The notes under the pieces are model-generated. The model was not told the origin of the DNA, made no database searches, and saw nothing but the letters and a program-made list of their open reading frames with translations. This document shows, piece after piece, positions 8,506 through 16,780 of a stretch of DNA of 64,000 bases (position 1 is its first letter; every line of letters begins with the position of its first letter). The translations under genes and the position numbers were made by a program. Source of the DNA: Microbacterium luteum (GTDB taxonomy: Bacteria; Actinomycetota; Actinomycetes; Actinomycetales; Microbacteriaceae); contig NZ_CP063814.1 of NCBI RefSeq assembly GCF_015277875.1, forward strand, positions 124,001-188,000, written 5' to 3'.

Positions 8506-9159
8506 GTGGTTGCGACGGGGGCGAGGGCGACGGAGCTGTACGCCATCCTTTCGGACGCAGGGTGGAGACCTTCGACGAAGCCGTCGGCGCCGCGACTCGA
8601 TCGGCTGCCGGCGGAGTTTGCTGAGAGCATCATGCGCGTATACCACGATCTTGGCGGAGTGCAGGAATACCCCCGGCTCGCCCCGGGCAGTTGGGACCTC
8701 GCCTACTCCGATTTGCTCGTCGAACTTGACGAGTCGTTTCACTTCAATCGATACCGCGAGTCCACTCTCGGAACTCCATGGGCGGCATCGCTGCCCTGGG
8801 CCGAGGTCTACGTCGAACACTGCAAGCGGTGGGAGCGCTTCGCTGGGACCGGTGGGAAGCGGTGGTCGAACGACTCGGCCAAACGCATGTTCGGCGGCGC
8901 TGACCCGGATGGCGAGTTCGGCGTCTACGGCGCGCCGAGATGGAAGCAGCGTGCGCTGTACGACGCAATGAAGGATGCCGCGGCGGCGTCGGGTCAGGTG
9001 AATCTCGCACGGGTGTCGATCTACGACCAGGTCGAAGGCATCCGGCTCAACGACGTGCTGTACCGCAGGGCTCACTTGCCCGCTGATCGCGTGGCGGAGT
9101 TCGTCCTGTCCAGGGCTGCTGTGAGTGGGGCATCTACCGCAGATTCCCTGGAGGTCTGA
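8506..9159 (+). CDS. hypothetical protein
   Basis: This 217-residue protein begins with a GTG at 8506. It contains well-conserved-looking aromatic and charged stretches (DLLVELDESFHFNRYRES near residue 70, then RWKQRALYDAMKD near residue 145). The ELDE...H..RY pattern resembles restriction-like or nuclease-core proteins, but I cannot assign a family. Its stop TGA overlaps the ATG of the next gene (TGATG), so the two are co-translated and probably act together. Confidence 0.6.
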   Translation: MVATGARATELYAILSDAGWRPSTKPSAPRLDRLPAEFAESIMRVYHDLGGVQEYPRLAPGSWDLAYSDLLVELDESFHFNRYRESTLGTPWAASLPWAEVYVEHCKRWERFAGTGGKRWSNDSAKRMFGGADPDGEFGVYGAPRWKQRALYDAMKDAAAASGQVNLARVSIYDQVEGIRLNDVLYRRAHLPADRVAEFVLSRAAVSGASTADSLEV

Positions 9160-9896
9160 TGGGCAACGTGAAGCGTGCGCACATGGTGTCGAGGAGCTAC
9201 CTCCGAGCCTGGGCCGACGAACGGAACCGAGTGGACGTGCTCGATATCCAGCAGGGGCGCGGGTTCACAAGCGCGATCGGCAACGCAACAGTTGTCAGCT
9301 ACGCGTATGAACCAGAGGTTCTCCCGCACAATCTTGAAGGTGAGTTCGACCGAATCGAGAGCCGCGGGGTGCCAGCGATAGTCAAGTTACGTGCCAGGCA
9401 CGCTCCGACGGCTAGCGACAAGGACGACGTCATCGCATTCCTCGACATGCATCTCGACCGCGGACGCTACGCAGACCAGTCAGAGGTTCGAACCCCCGCG
9501 GTCCTCGTCAAGACTGACGGTAGCTCAGAGGACGCCTCACTCAGCCTTGGCGACCGGCTACTGCTCTCGCGCCACATGGAAGGCGTAGTCCGACTCGCCG
9601 CTCTCGGCGTCGCTCAATGGCCGTGGCAAGTCCTGGAGGCGAGAAGTCTCGCCACCGGTGATGGGGCCGTCCTCCTGTGGAGGCAGACAGACGGTGCCGA
9701 GGTCTCACTTGTGACCTTCCCGCTGTCGCCGACGCAGTTGCTCGTGATCGGAGAAGGGTTCCCAGAGCGGGCGCCACTGAACACTTTGCTCGCACAGCAC
9801 AGCCGGCGATGGATCGTCGGCACAGTCGGATCGCTTGTGAAGGGTCAAGCGGCCGTGATCGCTGCCCTCCGTCGTGCTGAGTCCGGCGGAGAGTGA
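9159..9896 (+). CDS. DUF4238-like protein
   Basis: The 245-residue protein starts NVKRAHMVSRSYLRAWADE, which matches the opening of DUF4238 proteins (a His followed by a hydrophobic residue, then a YL..W/F motif). The rest has the mixed alpha/beta pattern of that family, with DDVIAFLDMHLDRG in the middle. The biochemical function of DUF4238 is not known to me; members are common in defence islands and on mobile DNA. It is translationally coupled to the preceding unknown gene and ends about 80 bases before the convergent antitoxin gene. Confidence 0.6.
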   Translation: MGNVKRAHMVSRSYLRAWADERNRVDVLDIQQGRGFTSAIGNATVVSYAYEPEVLPHNLEGEFDRIESRGVPAIVKLRARHAPTASDKDDVIAFLDMHLDRGRYADQSEVRTPAVLVKTDGSSEDASLSLGDRLLLSRHMEGVVRLAALGVAQWPWQVLEARSLATGDGAVLLWRQTDGAEVSLVTFPLSPTQLLVIGEGFPERAPLNTLLAQHSRRWIVGTVGSLVKGQAAVIAALRRAESGGE

Positions 9897-9979
9897 CGTC
9901 TTCGGTGCGCTGAGTCGATGTGTCCCCCGGCCGAGGTCGCCGACGGTAGTCCGAGGGGGTGGTCGTCGTCGCCATCCGT

Positions 9980-11071
9980 CTACGCGGACGCCCACCTGCT
10001 GAGCTCTTCTGTAACCGAAGGGGCACCCTTGGCGAGCTGGGTGCGCCAGTCGAGGTGGCCGTGGTGCTGAAGGAACCCCACGATGACGATCTCGTGAACA
10101 CCAAGCCGTTCGGCTTGTGTGGACACCCAGTTCTGCCGAATCGGGCGAGGCGGGGCGGGAAGGCCGCCTGGAATGGCCCACTCGCCGGCAAGCTGGTTCG
10201 TCGCCTCTTCGTCTCCCATGGTGTGCGTTTCACCGTCATCGATGAGGATGATGCCGCCGGGGCGCACGTCACCGCGGACAAGGTGCGCGAGCTCGTGCAG
10301 GAGGGTGAACAGAACCTTGTCGAGTCGCTTACCTCGTCCGGAGATCGCAATCACGGGCTGGGTTTCGTCGTCGTCGAGGAGGAACGTGGCCCCGTTCATC
10401 TTGCTGCCGGGGAACGCCTCGATGTAGACAAGCCGCACACCAACGGCGGCAAAGAGCGTCGCCAGATCTGCGAAGGATGAGACATCTCGCACCTTGCGCG
10501 CGAGGTTCTCGGCGAGCTCGCCGAGCCCCCCCCTGTCAAAGGCCCCAACTGTGAGTCTGCGTGCCTGCCGACGGGCGACTGCAAGCCAGGCCTTTTGGGT
10601 AGGTGTGAGCGGCACGTCGGGGTTGGCGCGTCGAGCGGCGGCCGCGAAAACGGGCTCCTCGTCGATAGATTCGATCTCGAACAGGTCTCGAATCTCGCCT
10701 TCGAGCTCGTCGAGACTGTTTCCGGTGATGTAGCCACGCTTACGGAGCACGGAGACGGGTGCGAGCTGGTTCAGTTGGGCACGCACCTTCACGCTGTGAA
10801 GCTGGCTCTGCGTCTCGGTGTCTTGGGCCTGACGAGACAGCAGGTACCGGTTCTGTAGGTTCAACCAGAACTCAGCCGACGTCCCGAGCGCGGCCGCGAT
10901 CTGTGCGGCCGACTCGCGGGTGATCTCCTTCTTCGCGGACATGATCTCGGAGACGAACTGGGTGGGGCGCCCGAGTATCTCTGCGAACTCTGCCTGTGAC
11001 CAATGCCGCGCCTCAAGCTCCTCCGCGAGGACTTCTCCGGGTGGAACCTGGCCGGCAAGGTGCTTGTCCAT
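9980..11071 (-). CDS. HigA-type antitoxin: HTH domain fused to ImmA/IrrE metallopeptidase
   Basis: A strong ribosome site (GAGGAGG) precedes the ATG at 11071, giving 363 residues. The N-terminus (about 1-80) is an XRE/HigA helix-turn-helix: QAEFAEILGRPTQFVSEIMS followed by the family's AAQIAAALGTSAEFWLNLQ. The C-terminal half (about 170-330) is an ImmA/IrrE domain with the zinc motif HELAH near residue 262. In HigBA modules the antitoxin neutralises the upstream toxin and represses the operon. The fused protease could cleave itself or a partner under stress and so release the toxin. It follows the toxin gene by 11 bases, the toxin-first order typical of HigBA. Confidence 0.88.
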   Translation of the reverse strand: MDKHLAGQVPPGEVLAEELEARHWSQAEFAEILGRPTQFVSEIMSAKKEITRESAAQIAAALGTSAEFWLNLQNRYLLSRQAQDTETQSQLHSVKVRAQLNQLAPVSVLRKRGYITGNSLDELEGEIRDLFEIESIDEEPVFAAAARRANPDVPLTPTQKAWLAVARRQARRLTVGAFDRGGLGELAENLARKVRDVSSFADLATLFAAVGVRLVYIEAFPGSKMNGATFLLDDDETQPVIAISGRGKRLDKVLFTLLHELAHLVRGDVRPGGIILIDDGETHTMGDEEATNQLAGEWAIPGGLPAPPRPIRQNWVSTQAERLGVHEIVIVGFLQHHGHLDWRTQLAKGAPSVTEELSRWASA

Positions 11072-11082
11072 AGTGCTCCTCC

Positions 11083-11379
11083 TCAGTGCTGTTCGACGGC
11101 TTCGATGACGGCCGTGGGGGTACCGCCGGCATCCGGGTAGGAAACGCGCAGCTGATGCTCGTCGTCGATCCGCAGTGTCGCGCCGCGCACCCCTCGCGTT
11201 GTCGAAGGCCGCACCCGCAGGCTCATCAGTGCCTCCAGATCGCCCGGCCCGGTCGCGGCGCCGATCATCTGAAGGACTCGCCGGTAGCGGCGCAGGAGCG
11301 ATGCGGACCAACCGCCCGCGGTGGACGCGGTCTCATACGCGAGGCGTTCCAACTCCCCGTCCCCGAACTGCAGTTGCAA
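11083..11379 (-). CDS. HigB/RelE-family toxin
   Basis: This 98-residue basic protein has the family landmarks: an N-terminal F.D..LERLA motif, central helices with a basic LLRRYRRVLQMI stretch, a DLEAL..L segment, and a closing beta strand ending AVIEAVEQH that parallels the usual EIVDYH. HigB toxins are ribosome-dependent mRNA interferases. The start appears to be TTG at 11379, because an in-frame stop lies five codons further upstream and no ATG or GTG precedes the domain. A weak non-ATG start would keep toxin synthesis below antitoxin synthesis. It is divergent from the ubiquitin-like operon. Confidence 0.8.
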   Translation of the reverse strand: MQLQFGDGELERLAYETASTAGGWSASLLRRYRRVLQMIGAATGPGDLEALMSLRVRPSTTRGVRGATLRIDDEHQLRVSYPDAGGTPTAVIEAVEQH

Positions 11380-11440
11380 CGCGCATTCCGCTCTTCACCC
11401 CTGAACTGATACCGCAACGATAACCGACGTTCGTGTGGGT

Positions 11441-11498
11441 GGTGAAAACTCACCCCCGTGTCTCCATGTTACACTAGCTACATCACCCCAAGGGTGAT
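11441..11498. promoter_or_regulatory. divergent promoter/operator region between higBA and the ubiquitin-like operon
   Basis: Two palindromes stand here: GGTGA-N4-TCACC at 11441-11454 and ATCACCC-N3-GGGTGAT at 11482-11498. A further GGTGAT half-site lies at 11501-11506. A -10-like TACACT at 11470-11475 sits between them for the rightward operon, and TAACAT can be read on the other strand for the toxin operon. The shared GGTGA core suggests one regulator binding all sites. The HTH-ImmA antitoxin is the natural candidate, which would place both operons under one switch. Promoter calls by eye are uncertain. Confidence 0.5.
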
Positions 11499-11541
11499 TA
11501 GGTGATGACAAGATATGAATCTACAAACGAAGGAGTGTCGC

Positions 11542-11808
11542 ATGACGACGCAGCCGAACCTCGCGGATGCGAGCAACAAGAAGGACCCGGTGATGACGAT
11601 CACGATCGACTCGAAGCAGTACCAGGTGCAGGACGACGACTGGGAGGCGCGCGCCCTGCTCCTGCTGGCAGGCCTTGATCCGGCCGAGTATGACCTGGCT
11701 CAGATCAAGCGCAACGGCACGCTGAAGCGGTTCAAGGACCGGCAGATCGTCAAGGTCGAGGATGGCGACGAGTTCGAGTCCGTCAAGCAAGACGGACCCG
11801 TTGCCTGA
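11542..11808 (+). CDS. ubiquitin-like protein (Multi_ubiq family, single domain)
   Basis: The ATG at 11542 follows a GAAGGAG ribosome site and gives 88 residues. After a polar 20-residue lead comes one beta-grasp domain matching the Multi_ubiq pattern: MTITIDSKQYQVQD, then LLLLAGLDPAEYDLAQI, a basic hairpin, and DGDEFESV. These proteins are the ubiquitin-like modifier of bacterial conjugation operons. The protein ends GPVA rather than in a Gly-Gly, so it either needs trimming by the JAB peptidase encoded two genes downstream or is attached without a free diglycine. The stop overlaps the next start (TGATG). Confidence 0.82.
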   Translation: MTTQPNLADASNKKDPVMTITIDSKQYQVQDDDWEARALLLLAGLDPAEYDLAQIKRNGTLKRFKDRQIVKVEDGDEFESVKQDGPVA

Positions 11809-12167
11809 TGAGCACCGCGGGGCAGGGCGTGCAGGGGTTCATCGATGACCTCGCCGAGTGGGGCGCGCCGGCAAGAGTCGTGGAGTCCTGGGTTGTGTTC
11901 CCGGTGCGTGCGCCGAGTGGTGGACTGGAGGGCGAGGTGCTCGAGAGTGCAGTCGCCGCGAATGAGCTCGCATCCTGGCCGCTGATCCCTCCCCACTGGG
12001 TCCACTTCCCTTCGTCGGTGACGCTCCCGCAGGTGCACGCCGATCAGTCAGACACGCAGCCGGGGTGGACGCGACACTCGCGACAAATCGAGCGATGGGA
12101 GCAGGTGACCGAACCGGGCCGCGCCTGGCTCGGTCACGCCCGCGCCACCCTGGCCGGGGCATCATGA
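11808..12167 (+). CDS. E2-like protein of the ubiquitin-like operon (Prok-E2_E type)
   Basis: This 119-residue protein has the features I associate with the bacterial E2 family E: a hydrophobic WVVFPV strand, WPLIPPHWVHFPSSV, and a closing GWTRHSRQI..W...TEPGRAWLGHAR segment. It lies between the ubiquitin-like gene and the JAB-E1 fusion gene with ATG/TGA overlaps on both sides. Family assignment rests on these motifs and on gene order. The protein has no cysteine at all, so it cannot carry a thioester in the manner of a classical E2. It might bind or orient the modifier instead, or catalyse transfer by another residue. Confidence 0.7.
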   Translation: MSTAGQGVQGFIDDLAEWGAPARVVESWVVFPVRAPSGGLEGEVLESAVAANELASWPLIPPHWVHFPSSVTLPQVHADQSDTQPGWTRHSRQIERWEQVTEPGRAWLGHARATLAGAS

Positions 12168-13648
12168 CGGGCGAGCGGCGATACTCGGTCGCGATGCCGG
12201 CCGCGGTCGCCGAGATCCTCACGGCGCATCTGGACCGAGAGGACGGGCAGGAGGATGTGGTCCTCGCCACCTACGCTCCTTCGACGGGACGGGAACGAAC
12301 CTCGGCGCTCCTGCGCCGCGTGTTTCTCCCGCACCCCGGCGAGCGGCACGTACACGGGAACGCATCCTTCACTGCCGACTACGTGATGCGCGTCACAGAG
12401 GAAGCTGCGGCTGCAGGGGAGGGCCTGGTTCTGCTGCACTCCCACCCTCGGGGGACGACGTGGCAGTCGATGAGCACGACGGACCGAGCGACTGAGTCGG
12501 GGTACGCCGGACTCGGAAGTGCGGCGACCCGGCTCCCAGTGATTGGGATGACCTGGGGAGGTGCTGGGCAGGTGTGGTCGGCACGGTTCTGGTTCTCGCG
12601 GACGAGCGTGGTTGACGCGGAATCGGTGCGAGTGGTTGGGGCGACGTTCGCTCCCTCGTTCAATCCGGTTCTTGTCCCAGCGCCGGAAGCAACGTCGGCG
12701 CAGATCCGGACGGTGAGCGCCTGGGGCTCGGCTGTACAGGAGGATCTCGCCCGGATCCGAGTGTTGGTGGTCGGGGCAGGCAGTGTTGGCCTGGACGTCG
12801 CACAGCGACTTGTGGCGTCCGGGATCCGCACCGTCGGCGTGATGGATTTCGATGCCGTGGAACACCGAAACCTCGACCGGATGATCGGGGCGCGCCGCCA
12901 GGACGCCCGAGATCAGGTCGCGAAGGTTGACATCGCGGCCCGGCTCCTCCGGGCACAGGCCACCGCAGCCCATCCGGACATCCGCCGGCACGAGATGTCG
13001 ATCTGTGGCCCGGACGGACTGCGCGTCGCGCTGGACTACGACATCGTCTTCTCCTGCGTGGACAGACCGTGGCCGCGAGCGGTGCTCAACCAGATCGCCT
13101 ACGCGGACCTCATCCCGGTCATCGACGGCGGTATCAACATCGAGGTCGCCGACGACGACACATTCAACCGGGCAACTGCTCGCGCGCACACGCTGGTTCC
13201 CGGCCAGCCATGCATGGCCTGCACGCGTCAGCTGAAACCAGCCAGAGTGGCGCTGGATCGTGAGGGGCTGCTCGACGACCCTGAGTACGTTCGCCGCTCT
13301 GAAATCGACCTGGAGCGCGCTGGCCAGAACGTCGCGACGCTCTCCGCGATGGTCAGCGCACTGCTTCTCGCTCAGTTCGTGAGTCTGACCGTCGCGCCTG
13401 GCGGGCGTGGCGTACCAGGTCCGGTGTGCTACCACTACCGCCCGCACGTCCTCGAAAAGCTCGAAGACGCTTCGGCACCATCCTGTCCGTGGGAGACGGC
13501 ACTCGCCGTTGGCGACTCACGGATTCCGATTGCGACGGGGCACGCCCACGCCGAGGAGATCGTCCTGTCGCGGCACCGCGCCGCGCGGACACTCCGCGGG
13601 CGATTCCGCCGGCTGCGAGGGTGGCTCGCCGACAGCTACGGAAGCTGA
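12164..13648 (+). CDS. JAB deubiquitinase-like peptidase fused to ThiF/E1 activating domain
   Basis: The ATG at 12164 overlaps the E2-like stop (ATGA) and gives 494 residues. Residues 1-150 form a JAB/MPN domain with the JAMM metal motif HSHP near residue 91 followed by S-T-T-D. Residues 190-460 form an E1/ThiF domain with the nucleotide loop VVGAGSVG near residue 204, DFDAVEHRNLDR, a conserved Lys in DQVAK, and VDRPWPR. A PCMAC pair near residue 350 probably binds zinc or includes the catalytic cysteine. The protein should adenylate the ubiquitin-like protein and also cleave it. A fused activating and removing enzyme in one chain is characteristic of some bacterial ubiquitin-like operons. 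Confidence 0.87.
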   Translation: MTGERRYSVAMPAAVAEILTAHLDREDGQEDVVLATYAPSTGRERTSALLRRVFLPHPGERHVHGNASFTADYVMRVTEEAAAAGEGLVLLHSHPRGTTWQSMSTTDRATESGYAGLGSAATRLPVIGMTWGGAGQVWSARFWFSRTSVVDAESVRVVGATFAPSFNPVLVPAPEATSAQIRTVSAWGSAVQEDLARIRVLVVGAGSVGLDVAQRLVASGIRTVGVMDFDAVEHRNLDRMIGARRQDARDQVAKVDIAARLLRAQATAAHPDIRRHEMSICGPDGLRVALDYDIVFSCVDRPWPRAVLNQIAYADLIPVIDGGINIEVADDDTFNRATARAHTLVPGQPCMACTRQLKPARVALDREGLLDDPEYVRRSEIDLERAGQNVATLSAMVSALLLAQFVSLTVAPGGRGVPGPVCYHYRPHVLEKLEDASAPSCPWETALAVGDSRIPIATGHAHAEEIVLSRHRAARTLRGRFRRLRGWLADSYGS

Positions 13649-13761
13649 GGCGTCCCGATCGCTGAAACTCGCTACCGGGCCGATGTCGACCGGGCATCGG
13701 ACACTAGCCAGCTAGCCCATTCCACCAATCTGACCAACCACATCAACAAGGAGACACCGCT

Positions 13762-14469
13762 ATGGCGATCCCCGTAGTCCTTCCATCATTCCGCTGGCCT
13801 TCCAAGAAGGCGGCATTCGACGACTTCAGACTCCTGCACACCGGCGGCCCCTACGCCCCCTACGACCGCATCACCAATCCGTCACACGACCTGATGCTTC
13901 GCGAAGTGCTGGATCTTCACCCCGACGCCTCCGAGAAGATCGGCGAAGGAGTCGACTACTTCTACGTCGGCCTGACTAGCGACGGCGACAAGTTCAACGT
14001 GCGGTCTGACGCAACGGGCATCTGGATCAAACGCGTGGACGGGTCGCAGGTGGACTTCAGCTACCGCACCTGCATCAGCAACCACACAGAAGAATCTGAC
14101 GCGAAAGAGGGGCTGCGGCTCGCAGTAGAAGACCGCCGACTGTCCTACCGCGACGACCGCATCAAGGAGGGGACGTTCGCGAGCGATATCTCCGGGATCG
14201 TCTTCTCAGACCGCAACGAGGCACATGTCATCTACGACGAGCCCTCATGGGGACAGCTGACCTACCGGTTCGCCGAGGCGGAGGGCGGATGGGACCGAAT
14301 CCTCGTCCACTCGGGGTACGGCGGCGTGCTCATTGGCAGCCACCTCATGGACACGGACGTACACACGAGATGGCTCGAGTTCTACGACCGACACGCAAAC
14401 CGCCGGCTGGCGACCGCAAGCGAGGCCGCTGCCCGTCCGCGACCTCGACAAGACGCGTGGACACCCTGA
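13762..14469 (+). CDS. DCL/DUF3223-domain protein
   Basis: Residues 20-115 of this 235-residue protein match the DCL (DUF3223) pattern: a start near FRLLHTGG, then HDLMLREVLDLHPDASEKIG, GVDYFYVG, FNVRS, and a closing VDFSYRTCI. The domain is known from the plant DCL protein involved in plastid rRNA processing and from uncharacterised bacterial proteins. The C-terminal half (about 120-235) is unrelated and unrecognised. A GGAG site precedes the ATG. The gene lies 113 bases after the JAB-E1 gene and 132 bases before jetA, so it could belong to either system or stand alone. A role in nucleic acid binding is only inferred. Confidence 0.72.
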   Translation: MAIPVVLPSFRWPSKKAAFDDFRLLHTGGPYAPYDRITNPSHDLMLREVLDLHPDASEKIGEGVDYFYVGLTSDGDKFNVRSDATGIWIKRVDGSQVDFSYRTCISNHTEESDAKEGLRLAVEDRRLSYRDDRIKEGTFASDISGIVFSDRNEAHVIYDEPSWGQLTYRFAEAEGGWDRILVHSGYGGVLIGSHLMDTDVHTRWLEFYDRHANRRLATASEAAARPRPRQDAWTP

Positions 14470-14601
14470 CAACTCCGCCAGGCCTCCCGGCCACGCAACG
14501 ACGCCACCCGCTGGAGGGCAGTCGGGTGGGTGATCCCAGTGTCGGTGGCCCTGGGCATCATTACGAGCAGACACGTCAAGTACCGCCTGGGGGAGGTATG
14601 A

Positions 14602-16077
14602 GTGAGCAGTATCGTCGCGGAACACAGTCGCGTGATCGCGGCCTTCGGTGAGCCGACTCTGTCTCTGCTGCGGGGGAATCTCGCACCGGCGAACGTCGCG
14701 ATTCTTCGCTCCGGATTCCCGCAGGATTCGAAGACCCAGCCGACTGCCCGTCTGCACCAGATGGTGGACGCAGCCCTCAGCGAACTTCGCGAGCGTGGGA
14801 TCTCCCACGTCCCAGACGGGGATGGCAGAGAGGTGTGCATGGGGTGGGTGCGACGGCGGTGGCTGACCCGTGACGTCGACGGACAGAGCTACACGCTCAC
14901 GTCCTACGCGATGCAAGCGCTCGGTCTGGTGCAATCCCTGACGCGCGACCGGGTGAATCTGTCCGAGCACCGCATCAAGAACATCGTGGAAACCGCGAAC
15001 CGGCTGAACGCGGCTTCCAACCCTGACCGTGATGCCCGCATCGCCCGGCTCCGCGCGCAGATCGCCCAGCAGCAGGCGGAGTTGGAACGGCTCGAGGCAG
15101 GCGAGCCGATCGCCCCCGTCACCGCCGACTTCATCCTCGAGGGGCTTGTTGAGCTGCAGGATCTCGTTTCCGGTCTGCCCATTGAGTTCGCCCGTGTCGG
15201 TGAGGTCGTAGAGGCACTGCAGGACAGGTTGCGGGAGGACTTCCGGGCAGACGAGCGACCGCCCGGGGACATCGTCGCCGACTTCCTGATCCGCGCAGAC
15301 GACCTGACGACCGCGACACCGGAAGGGCGCGCGTTCGAGGGGGCGTTCAACCTGCTGGATGACGATGCTCTCACCGATCAGCTGCGCTCAGACATCACCG
15401 CGCTGGTCGAGCATCCCGACATCTCTCCGGTTCTCACCACCGCGGAGAAGCAGACGATGATCGGGATCGTCCGCGTGGTGCGGGACGGAGCACGAGACAC
15501 GATGGCGAAGATCGTCGACACCATCGAGACCCTCAACACCTACATCCGATCCCGGAACATCTCCGAGGATCGTGAACTGGACCGGGTGCTGATGCAGCTG
15601 GAAGCCGGCCTGAGCGCGTGGATGCAGACAGCGGGGCCACGAGAAACAGTTCCGGTTGAGATGCTGCCCGACGGGTTGGACATCCTGCACCTGAAGGAGA
15701 AGCTGTACGACCCCGCCTCGGATGTCCCTCTCGACCCGCTCGAGGACGGCGCCGAAGAGGATCGTCCGGAAGCCATGTCACTCGATGAGCTTCGCCGCTA
15801 CGGGGGACCGCACCTGGACGCGCTCCGCGGTGCGCTCGACGAAGCTGCAGCATCGGACGGCGAGTGGACGATCGGTGCAGACGTCTTCCCCCGGCTCGCA
15901 GCTGACGAGCGGCGACCGGTGGACGCGTTGGGCCTCCTGCACCTCATCGCGGACCGTGACGACCTGGTGCGCACGGGCACGCACGAGGCATACGTCACCC
16001 GCCGGCCCGACGGTACCGAACAGGTCCTGCTGCTACCGCAGATCACCCCGACGCGGAGGCTCGACGATGACCAGTGA
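14602..16077 (+). CDS. jetA: Wadjet type I component JetA (DUF3375)
   Basis: A GTG start six bases after GGGGGAGG gives 491 residues. The protein shows the DUF3375 layout: an N-terminal winged-helix region, a SEHRIKNIVETAN motif, a coiled coil near residues 145-175 (RIARLRAQIAQQQAELERLEAGE), a long helical middle and a C-terminal winged-helix domain. JetA is the kleisin-like subunit of the Wadjet SMC complex. Wadjet recognises and cuts circular plasmids and so blocks plasmid transformation. The 3' end overlaps jetB by 11 bases. Gene order and sizes match the complete type I set. Confidence 0.93.
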   Translation: MSSIVAEHSRVIAAFGEPTLSLLRGNLAPANVAILRSGFPQDSKTQPTARLHQMVDAALSELRERGISHVPDGDGREVCMGWVRRRWLTRDVDGQSYTLTSYAMQALGLVQSLTRDRVNLSEHRIKNIVETANRLNAASNPDRDARIARLRAQIAQQQAELERLEAGEPIAPVTADFILEGLVELQDLVSGLPIEFARVGEVVEALQDRLREDFRADERPPGDIVADFLIRADDLTTATPEGRAFEGAFNLLDDDALTDQLRSDITALVEHPDISPVLTTAEKQTMIGIVRVVRDGARDTMAKIVDTIETLNTYIRSRNISEDRELDRVLMQLEAGLSAWMQTAGPRETVPVEMLPDGLDILHLKEKLYDPASDVPLDPLEDGAEEDRPEAMSLDELRRYGGPHLDALRGALDEAAASDGEWTIGADVFPRLAADERRPVDALGLLHLIADRDDLVRTGTHEAYVTRRPDGTEQVLLLPQITPTRRLDDDQ

Positions 16078-16780
16078 CTTCCAGGAGCTCGACGACACGG
16101 TTGCCGAGCTGTCGGTCGATGATCTGACTGACCGCACGCCAGAGGACCTCTACGACGAGCCGGAGCAGGAAGTCGACGACGACTTGTCATCGGTGGAGTT
16201 CGACGGAGACACCGGGACGCTCACCGCCGAGGTCCGATCTGCGCTCGTCGCTATCCTCAACGAGCGCTTCATCACCAGCGACACCCACAAGAAGGAGTGG
16301 CAGACGCTCACCGTCGCCCACGCGCAGGTGAAGTCGAGACTCAACGACATGTATCTCGACCTCGAGTACGACGCCAAGTACGAGGTCGCGTTCAAGGTGC
16401 AGGTACGCAACGCCGACAGCACACGGGGTTTCCCTGCGCTGCTGCGGGCGATGACCTGGAATCGGGACCAGACTGCCGTGCTCGTCCACCTATGCCTCAC
16501 CCACCGGGATCAGACTTCAAGCGGGGCAAGTCGCGCAGTCGTCTCGAGGAGCGACATTCACGCGTTCATCGGCGGCAACCGTCCGAAGACAGCGACCGAT
16601 CAGTACATGGATGGCCGTCGAGTCAACAATGCGATCGACGCGGTCGCCGCCGCCGGACTTCTCGACAAGACAGCAGAGGACGGCGTGTACACGATCTCGC
16701 CGGCACTGCCCCGACTGCTGCCCCTCACGAGGCTGCGCGAACTGGTCACCTACTTCACGGAGGCAAGCAACGATGAGTGA
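16067..16780 (+). CDS. jetB: Wadjet type I component JetB (DUF4194)
   Basis: The ATG at 16067 gives 237 residues; the protein carries an acidic N-terminal tail of about 45 residues and then the DUF4194 fold, with ILNERFITSDTHKKEWQTL near residue 65 and a winged-helix end (LLPLTRLRELVTYF). JetB corresponds to the KITE subunit of MukBEF-like complexes and binds the JetA kleisin. Overlaps of 11 bases with jetA and 8 bases with jetC show tight operon structure. Confidence 0.92.
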   Translation: MTSDFQELDDTVAELSVDDLTDRTPEDLYDEPEQEVDDDLSSVEFDGDTGTLTAEVRSALVAILNERFITSDTHKKEWQTLTVAHAQVKSRLNDMYLDLEYDAKYEVAFKVQVRNADSTRGFPALLRAMTWNRDQTAVLVHLCLTHRDQTSSGASRAVVSRSDIHAFIGGNRPKTATDQYMDGRRVNNAIDAVAAAGLLDKTAEDGVYTISPALPRLLPLTRLRELVTYFTEASNDE

